Positions 58,516 to 64,000 of a stretch of DNA of 64,000 nt are shown piece by piece. The notes under the pieces are model-generated. The model saw only the letters and a program-made list of their open reading frames with translations, ran no database searches and was not told the DNA's origin. The DNA comes from VGJW01 sp035285595 (GTDB lineage: Bacteria; Cyanobacteriota; Sericytochromatia; S15B-MN24; VGJW01): assembly GCA_035285595.1 (NCBI GenBank), contig JAYKGV010000002.1:62001-126000 (forward strand). Direction: 5' to 3'. The translations under genes and the position numbers were made by a program. Each line of letters starts with the position of its first letter. The stretch's first letter is position 1.

Positions 58516-60483
58516 GTGTCGCATGTGCACTTGCTCGGTTGGATTCTCTTTGCCCCGCTGGCCGCTGCGGTCCTGAACGCCATCGTGGCTCTCCGATCCG
58601 CCCGTCTCCCTCGGGAGGCGAATGGTCACTCCCTTAGGCCACGGGACCAGCTGTCGGCGATGGTCGGAGTCGGGGGACCCTTGGCTTCGGCCCTCGCGGC
58701 CTGGGCCCTCGGGTTCGATTTTCTGTCCCGTGACCGCGCCTTGCGCTTGGTCGAACTTGACCTCGGTCCCTGGTTCTCCTTTGGCCAAGCCCATGTGGAG
58801 TGGCTGTTCAGAGTCGATGCCCTTTCCTTGGTGATGGTTTTGGTCGTGACCACGGTCGGTACCCTCATCCACTTGTATTCCATTGGATACATGGCCGGTG
58901 ATACAGGGTTTCCCCGGTTCTTTACGTGGCTCAACCTCTTCACCTTTGCCATGCTGGTCTTGGTGACCGCGCGCGACCTCGTCGTGTTGTTCCTTGGCTG
59001 GGAAGGCGTGGGAGTCTGTTCGTATCTGCTGATCGGCTACTGGTTCACGGATGCGGCCAAGGCCGCTGCGGGGCTCAAGGCCTTCGTCGTGAATCGGGTA
59101 GGCGACCTCGGATTGCTGTTGGGCATGTTTCTGCTGTATTGGAGCATGGCACCCGGTGGGCAGGCTTCGCTGGACCTGGATCTGCTCTTGGCCCACGTAT
59201 CCAAGCTCTCGGTCCCCTTGGCCACGGCCGCGGCTGTCCTGCTTTTCGTAGGCGCCATGGGCAAGTCCGCACAGGTCCCGTTGCACATCTGGCTCCCTGA
59301 TGCGATGGCCGGTCCGACGCCAGTTTCGGCCCTGATCCACGCGGCGACCATGGTGACGGCCGGTGTGTATCTGGTGGCCCGTCTTCACCCTCTGTATCAC
59401 CACGCGCCGGCCGCCCTGGCCTTCATAGGTGGCCTGGGAGCGCTCACGGCACTTTTGGCCGCTACCGTCGCGTGTACCCAGACCAACATCAAGCGGGTCA
59501 TCGCTTGGTCGACGGTGTCACAACTGGGCTATATGTTCATGGCTCTGGGTGCCGGTGCGTTTTCCGTGGGGATTTATCACCTGGTCACCCACGCCTTCTT
59601 CAAGGCCCTGTTCTTCCTGTCTGCCGGTGCGGTCATTCACGCCTTGCACGGCGAGGAGAACCTGGAGCGTATGGGTGGCCTGTGGTCTCGGTTACGCCTG
59701 ACGGGTCCTGCCTTCCTGGTGGCTGCCGCAGCCAACGCAGGTTTGCCCCCCCTGTCGGGGTTCGTGAGCAAGGATGCCATCTTGGTGGCGACGTGGCATG
59801 CGCATCATCCGGTTTGGTTCGGGGTGGGGCTGTTGACCGCAGGCATGACTGCCTTCTATTCCTTCCGGTTGGTCGCCCTCGTCATGGGTGGCACCGCGAG
59901 GGATCCCGAGTTGGCCAACGGGGCGCATGAGGCGGGCTGGACGATGGGGCTTCCCCTCGTGGTCCTCGCCGTTGGCGCCTTAGGGGCGGGCGCTCTCGAG
60001 TGGCCCCACGAACTGGGTGGAACCCTGTGGTTCAGCCAGTGGCTCGAGCCCATCTTCTATCCGAGTCTCGATCACGGTGTCCACGGGAGTCCGTGGATTG
60101 ATTTGGCTTTGACGGCCGTTTCGGTGGCTGTCGTGGCCTTAGGCGCAGCGATAGGCTGGGGCTTGCATGCCGGGCCTGGCGCGGGAACGGAGTCGCCTTG
60201 GCCGCGTCTGCAGGGACTGTGGCTCACCATGCGGCGTGGCTGGCATGTGGACGAGTCTCTCGATCTGGTGGCCGTGAAGCCGGTGGTGTTCTCCTCAAAG
60301 GCTGCCGCCCCTTTCCTTGAGGTCCTTCTGTCCGCATGCTCGCGGCTGCTCCTGGGTGGGGTAACGGTGGCCGGACGTGGCGTTGCGGCCCTGCAGAGCG
60401 GACTGGCGCGCCACTACGCCATGGCCATGCTGGTCGGATTGGTAGGCCTTGTGGCGTGGGCCGTGCTGGCCGGAGGCCAATGA
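58516..60483 (+). CDS. nuoL: NADH-quinone oxidoreductase subunit L
   Basis: 655 aa from a GTG at 58516; GGAG at the end of nuoK serves as its binding site. Antiporter-like fold with FLGWEGVGVCSYLLIGYWF, the conserved Lys in GAMGKSAQVPLHIWLPDAM, and HAATMVTAGVYLVAR. The long lateral helix (C-terminal ~600-650) is present. Distal proton pump. Confidence 0.96.
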   Translation: MSHVHLLGWILFAPLAAAVLNAIVALRSARLPREANGHSLRPRDQLSAMVGVGGPLASALAAWALGFDFLSRDRALRLVELDLGPWFSFGQAHVEWLFRVDALSLVMVLVVTTVGTLIHLYSIGYMAGDTGFPRFFTWLNLFTFAMLVLVTARDLVVLFLGWEGVGVCSYLLIGYWFTDAAKAAAGLKAFVVNRVGDLGLLLGMFLLYWSMAPGGQASLDLDLLLAHVSKLSVPLATAAAVLLFVGAMGKSAQVPLHIWLPDAMAGPTPVSALIHAATMVTAGVYLVARLHPLYHHAPAALAFIGGLGALTALLAATVACTQTNIKRVIAWSTVSQLGYMFMALGAGAFSVGIYHLVTHAFFKALFFLSAGAVIHALHGEENLERMGGLWSRLRLTGPAFLVAAAANAGLPPLSGFVSKDAILVATWHAHHPVWFGVGLLTAGMTAFYSFRLVALVMGGTARDPELANGAHEAGWTMGLPLVVLAVGALGAGALEWPHELGGTLWFSQWLEPIFYPSLDHGVHGSPWIDLALTAVSVAVVALGAAIGWGLHAGPGAGTESPWPRLQGLWLTMRRGWHVDESLDLVAVKPVVFSSKAAAPFLEVLLSACSRLLLGGVTVAGRGVAALQSGLARHYAMAMLVGLVGLVAWAVLAGGQ

Positions 60484-60487
60484 CGTG

Positions 60488-61984
60488 ATGTTTTCTTTGC
60501 CTGTCTGGATGCTCTTGCTGCCGTTCTTGGCTGCCGCCGTCGTCATGGTTCTTCCCCGGGCTTGGGCCCGCACGTTTTCCAGTCTCGCCATGGCCGGGCT
60601 GGTACTCCTTGCCGCTTGGATTCTCAAGGATTTCAGGATGACCGCCGAGCTGCAGCAGACGGTCTCGTGGCCGATGCTGCCCCTGTTTGGACAGGCCCTG
60701 CGTCTGGGAGTCGATGGCTTGTCGCTTCTGCTGCTTGTCGCTGGGGCATCCCTGGGGTTGGTGGCCGTTCTGGTGGCGGGCAAGGATCGACCTCCCGCCT
60801 TCCACGCTTGGTTGCTGCTCTTCGTCGGCACGATGACCGGTGTGCTGCTGGTCCAGGACCTCTTGTTGTTCTATGTGTTCTGGGAGCTCATGCTCCTGCC
60901 TGCCTTGTTCCTGATCCTGCTATGGGGCGATGCTGACAGGCGCCGTGCGACCATGCCGTTCGTTGCGGTGACGCTGGTCGGTTCGTTGGCCATGTTGGCG
61001 ACCGTGTTGGCGATCGGTGCGGATGTCCGTCTGCGTGCAGGTGCAGTGACCTTCGATCTGGACGTGTTGCCCATGGTTCTGGAGTCGTGGTCCCCGACGG
61101 CCAAGACGTGGGCGTTTGCGGGTCTGGTGTTGGCCTTTGCCGTCAAAATACCGCTGTTTCCACTGCACTTCTGGCTGCCGGCCGCCTATACCTCTGCTCC
61201 GCTGCCTGCAGTGATCCTGCTGTCGGGGCTGATGGCCAAGCTGGGGACCTACGGGATGTTGCGCATCGCCATGCCGCTTTTCCCCGAACAGGCGGCCGCC
61301 TGGGCCCCGTGGCTCGCGGGCCTGGCCATCGCCGGCATCCTGCACGGGGCCGTGCTGGCGCTGGGTGCCCGTGATGTACGGACGGTGCTGGCCTGCTCGA
61401 GCTTTTCCCACCTGGGCTGGGTGGCCTTGGGCATCTTCAGTTTGACAGCCGAGGGATGGACGGGGGCCTTGCTGCAGCAGGTGGGCCATGCCATCACCAC
61501 GGCGGCTCTTTTCATCCTGGCGGCCTATGCGAGCGAGCGACAGGGTGCGACCAAGCTCGCCACCTTCGGCGGAATGGCTACCACGTATCCGTGGCTCGCC
61601 GTCGCTCTCGTCTTCGCGGCGATGGCCTCTGCAGGGCTGCCGGGCCTGAACGGCTTCGTGGGTGAGTTCTTGATCCTTCTCGGAGCCTGGGGGTTGTCAC
61701 CGTGGGCCGCAGCTGTCGGGGGGCTTGGCGTGGTCTTCGGAGCGGCCTATCTGCTCTGGTTGCTCCAACGCATGCTCTATGGGGCGGTACCGCCTGCCTC
61801 TCCCCGAGGAGCGGACCTTTCCCCCCGTGAGCTGGTGATTGTGATGCCGCTGCTGGTCATGATGCTGGTCTTCGGGATTCGTCCCGCTCTTGTGTTGGAC
61901 CGGATCAAGCCTTGGGCAGATGCCAAGGCGGGATTGTTTCACGCCACGTCATCCCACGCCGCTGAGATGGCAGGTAATCTCTGA
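60488..61984 (+). CDS. nuoM: NADH-quinone oxidoreductase subunit M
   Basis: 498 aa from the ATG at 60488; the GTG at 60485 is also possible. Antiporter-like subunit: YVFWELMLLPALFLILLWG with the conserved Glu and AFAVKIPLFPLHFWLPAAYT with the conserved Lys. Intact. Overlaps nuoN by 1 bp. Confidence 0.95.
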   Translation: MFSLPVWMLLLPFLAAAVVMVLPRAWARTFSSLAMAGLVLLAAWILKDFRMTAELQQTVSWPMLPLFGQALRLGVDGLSLLLLVAGASLGLVAVLVAGKDRPPAFHAWLLLFVGTMTGVLLVQDLLLFYVFWELMLLPALFLILLWGDADRRRATMPFVAVTLVGSLAMLATVLAIGADVRLRAGAVTFDLDVLPMVLESWSPTAKTWAFAGLVLAFAVKIPLFPLHFWLPAAYTSAPLPAVILLSGLMAKLGTYGMLRIAMPLFPEQAAAWAPWLAGLAIAGILHGAVLALGARDVRTVLACSSFSHLGWVALGIFSLTAEGWTGALLQQVGHAITTAALFILAAYASERQGATKLATFGGMATTYPWLAVALVFAAMASAGLPGLNGFVGEFLILLGAWGLSPWAAAVGGLGVVFGAAYLLWLLQRMLYGAVPPASPRGADLSPRELVIVMPLLVMMLVFGIRPALVLDRIKPWADAKAGLFHATSSHAAEMAGNL

Positions 61985-63507
61985 TGAACCCCCAGTTCGC
62001 CGCCTATCTTCCCTTGGCCCCCCTGGCACTGCTGGTCCTTGGCGCTTTGCTTGCCCTGCTTCTCGTGCCTGCCTCGCGGCAAGGTGACCCCGAGCGGACC
62101 TTGCCGTGGCACGCCGGGATGGTCCTTGCCAGTGCCTTGATTCTGGCTCTCACACTTTGGATTCGACCGGTGCTGGGGATGGATCCGGTCGGTCCATCGG
62201 GAGCCTTCCGGGCTTCCTACCTGGGTGGCGCCATCACGGTTGATAGCTTGTCCCTCCTCCTTGTCGTCCTGGCCTCTGCGGGTGGCCTGCTGACCCTGCC
62301 TCTCCTCGTGAACGCTTCGGAGAGAGGTGGCTTTGCCTACGGCGAGCTGCACGCACTGTTGTTGTTTGCCGTGAGCGGGGCCGGGATGGTCGGTGCGGCG
62401 GGTGATATGTTCACCGGTTTCCTGGGACTGGAGGTGCTTGCCATCTCCGTGTATGGCCTGATTGGGCTCGAGCGCTCCCGGCCCAGAGCTCAGGAGGCGG
62501 TTCTCAAGTACTTGCTGCTTGGTGCCTTTGCGTCGGCGATCATGCTGCTGGGGATGGCCTTTCTCTTCGGGGCGTCGGGTAGCCTCTCTTTCACGGCACT
62601 GCAGAAGTCCTCGGCCCATCTGCCGCCTGCACGGCACGCGGTGGCGTTGCTTGGCCTTGCGGCGGTAGCTGCTGGATTGGCTTTCAAGGTGGCGGCGGTA
62701 CCGTTTCACATGTGGTCCGCGGATGTCTATGAAGGGGCTTCTACACCGGTCACGGGATTCATGGCGACTGTCGTGAAGGTGACGGCCTTCGTCTTTGGCA
62801 TGAGAGTCCTGTTGTGGGGTCTGGCCGGTCTTGGACAGGATTGGCAGCCTTTGTTGGCTACGTTGGCCGTGGCGTCGATGCTTGTCGGCAATCTGATGGC
62901 CATCACGCAGTCGAAGCCTAAGCGGACGTTGGCGTTCTCGAGCGTGGTCCATAGCGGCTATATGCTCGTGGGCCTCTCCTCTGCTGCAGGGACGTCCGGG
63001 GTAGGTGCGGCCGAGGCCCTCGTCATCTACCTTGTGGCCTACCTGCTCACCAACCTCGCCGCCTTTGCCTGCCTTGACATCCTGGAGCGCGACGGTGGCC
63101 TCGATGGGGCAGTTTCCCGTCATCCATGGGTTGCGTCGGCCTTCATCTTGTCGTTGCTCTCGCTGGTCGGTTTCCCGATGACGGCGGGCTTCCTTGGAAA
63201 GTACCTCGTGTTCGCATCTGCCTTTGAGGCGGGGTTGTCCTGGCTGGGCGTGCTCGCCATTTTCAGCAGCATCCTGTCCTTGGCCTATTACCTCCCCTTG
63301 ATTTTCAAACTGATGGGTTCATCTGGGCGTGGCCCAGCCGAGGCCGTCTTGGTGCCTGGGCGTGGCGAATCGATCTCCGTAGCCGTCTCCTCGACCCTTG
63401 TGGTGGCCATAGGGGCAGGGATTCTTGCCGTGGCGGGCTGGATGGTGCCTGGTGCCCAGTGGCTCGCACAGTGGGCGGCGCAGGCCGGTCATATCTTGTT
63501 CCCTTGA
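61984..63507 (+). CDS. nuoN: NADH-quinone oxidoreductase subunit N
   Basis: 507 aa. Antiporter-like subunit: FLGLEVLAISVYGLIGLE with the conserved Glu, and FKVAAVPFHMWSADVYEGA with the conserved Lys. Last nuo gene; its TGA is within the -35 of the following tRNA promoter. Confidence 0.95.
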   Translation: MNPQFAAYLPLAPLALLVLGALLALLLVPASRQGDPERTLPWHAGMVLASALILALTLWIRPVLGMDPVGPSGAFRASYLGGAITVDSLSLLLVVLASAGGLLTLPLLVNASERGGFAYGELHALLLFAVSGAGMVGAAGDMFTGFLGLEVLAISVYGLIGLERSRPRAQEAVLKYLLLGAFASAIMLLGMAFLFGASGSLSFTALQKSSAHLPPARHAVALLGLAAVAAGLAFKVAAVPFHMWSADVYEGASTPVTGFMATVVKVTAFVFGMRVLLWGLAGLGQDWQPLLATLAVASMLVGNLMAITQSKPKRTLAFSSVVHSGYMLVGLSSAAGTSGVGAAEALVIYLVAYLLTNLAAFACLDILERDGGLDGAVSRHPWVASAFILSLLSLVGFPMTAGFLGKYLVFASAFEAGLSWLGVLAIFSSILSLAYYLPLIFKLMGSSGRGPAEAVLVPGRGESISVAVSSTLVVAIGAGILAVAGWMVPGAQWLAQWAAQAGHILFP

Positions 63508-63532
63508 CCTGACCCTGATTATGGCCTAAAAT
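63504..63532 (+). promoter_or_regulatory. Sigma-70-type promoter for tRNA-Leu
   Basis: TTGACC (63504-63509), a 17-bp spacer, then TAAAAT (63527-63532). The -35 overlaps the nuoN stop codon. Best match to the bacterial consensus in the window. Confidence 0.75.
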
Positions 63533-63544
63533 TAAACCCTTCCC

Positions 63545-63626
63545 GCGGAAGTGGCGGAACGGCAGACGCGCACGCCTCAGGAGCGTGTACCCAAAAGGTG
63601 TGGGGGTTCAAATCCCCCCTTCCGCA
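63545..63626 (+). tRNA. tRNA-Leu (CAG anticodon)
   Basis: 82 nt. Acceptor stem GCGGAAG/CTTCCGC, anticodon stem-loop CACGC-CTCAGGA-GCGTG giving anticodon CAG (reads CUG), T-arm GGGGG-TTCAAAT-CCCCC, discriminator A and a long variable arm typical of leucine tRNA. The 3' CCA is not fully encoded (only CC, then T). Terminator follows. Confidence 0.93.
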
Positions 63627-63636
63627 CCTAATTCGA

Positions 63637-63670
63637 GGCTGGCAGGCGTAGGTCTGTCAGCCTTCTTGTT
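63637..63670 (+). terminator. Rho-independent terminator after tRNA-Leu
   Basis: GGCTGGCAG / CTGTCAGCC, a 9-bp stem with one G-U pair and an 8-nt loop (63637-63662), followed by TTCTTGTT. Confidence 0.8.
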
Positions 63671-63702
63671 GGGCTTTCCGATCGGTCGACCTTATCAAGG
63701 GT

Positions 63703-63753
63703 AACGGCGGAGGGGAGCGGCGAGCTTGCTCTTGCCTCTTCCCCTCCGCCGTT
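63703..63753. repeat. Perfect 14-bp inverted repeat between tRNA-Leu and etfA
   Basis: AACGGCGGAGGGGA / TCCCCTCCGCCGTT with a 23-nt loop. It sits just downstream of etfA on the minus strand and may terminate that transcript, although neither side has a clear U-tract. Confidence 0.6.
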
Positions 63754-63777
63754 GTGACGCAGGTGCTGCGGCGGGGT

Positions 63778-64000
63778 TCAACCTGCCGCGCCCACTCCTT
63801 GGCGAGAAAGCTCGGCCACGAGAGCCGGGACGATCTCGTGGGCATCGCCCACGGCAGCTACGTTGGCCACCTTCATGATAGGGGCCTCGGGGTCACTGTT
63901 GATGGCCACGATGGTCCCCGACGTCCGCATGCCCACGAGGTGCTGGATGGCGCCGGAGATGCCCATGGCGACATACAGCTTCGGGCTGACCGTCTTCCCT
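63778..64000 (-). CDS. etfA: Electron transfer flavoprotein alpha subunit, C-terminal part (5' end outside window)
   Basis: The frame is open to the window edge; it encodes the last 73-74 residues. KTVSPKLYVAMGISGAIQHL and the following GMRTSGTIVAINSDPEAP are the FAD-binding C-terminal signature of EtfA. EtfAB passes electrons from acyl-CoA dehydrogenases to the quinone pool. An internal Met (at 63966) is not the start; sequence before it is still conserved EtfA. Confidence 0.95.
   Translation of the reverse strand, partial: GKTVSPKLYVAMGISGAIQHLVGMRTSGTIVAINSDPEAPIMKVANVAAVGDAHEIVPALVAELSRQGVGAAG

Overview
The window is a gene-dense, high-GC bacterial chromosome segment with about 58 protein genes, one tRNA and no gene-free stretch over 300 bp. 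Lipoprotein signal peptides and an Mla-type lipid transport operon point to a cell with an outer membrane. A complete nuo operon and acetyl-CoA synthetase point to respiratory metabolism. GTG and TTG starts and 1-4 bp gene overlaps are common. I cannot place the organism firmly. The mix of DUF2721, a NuoCD fusion, an enlarged NuoH and repeat-rich secreted proteins would fit a non-photosynthetic relative of Cyanobacteria (Sericytochromatia type) or a delta-type lineage such as Myxococcota or Bdellovibrionota. This is a low-confidence inference.

Layout. 1-2.7 kb (minus): a natural FliF-FliG-like fusion followed by a partial secreted protein. 2.8-7.2 kb: cysteine desulfurase, a small zinc ribbon protein, DUF2721, a Rieske ferredoxin, a 38-codon ORF and AcsA. 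7.3-12.2 kb (plus): CheR with a TPR tail, then a two-gene unit that reads as a SNF2/RapA-type helicase without catalytic motifs plus a partner with a helicase-tail-like region and a large cysteine cluster. 12.2-16 kb (minus): an arginine/proline-rich DNA-binding-like protein coupled to a zinc ribbon/adenylate cyclase/AAA/TPR signalling protein. 16-19 kb: CcdA, a GNAT acetyltransferase and two paralogous Gly-repeat lipoproteins. 18.9-21.9 kb: a lipid ABC transporter with two different MlaE-like permeases. 21.9-25.1 kb (minus): GlcD, GlcE and a small membrane protein. 25.2-27.5 kb: ribE-ribBA-ribH. 27.5-32.6 kb: a secreted lipoprotein, an NHL beta-propeller lipoprotein and a subtilisin-like protease. 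32.7-41.2 kb (minus): oppDFABC, a thiolase and a hybrid-input histidine kinase in one run. 41.3-49.7 kb: UvrA, a hypothetical protein, a lone T2SS-F membrane protein, a degenerate endonuclease V, a carboxypeptidase-regulatory-like lipoprotein, a DnaQ-type exonuclease and a Nudix hydrolase. 49.7-63.5 kb: nuoABCDEFGHIJKLMN in canonical order. 63.5-64 kb: tRNA-Leu(CAG) and the 3' end of etfA on the minus strand.

How they work together. The nuo operon builds a proton-pumping NADH dehydrogenase. EtfA, AcsA, thiolase and GlcDE would feed acetate, acyl-CoA and 2-hydroxyacid electrons into central metabolism and the quinone pool. The riboflavin genes supply flavin for NuoF, Etf and GlcDE, and the cysteine desulfurase could supply sulfur for the Fe-S clusters.

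The most unusual items are the FliF-FliG fusion, the catalytically dead split SNF2-like pair, an endonuclease V homologue without its catalytic aspartates, the twin MlaE permeases, and a recurring -10-like hexamer placed 6-9 nt before start codons that suggests leaderless transcription.
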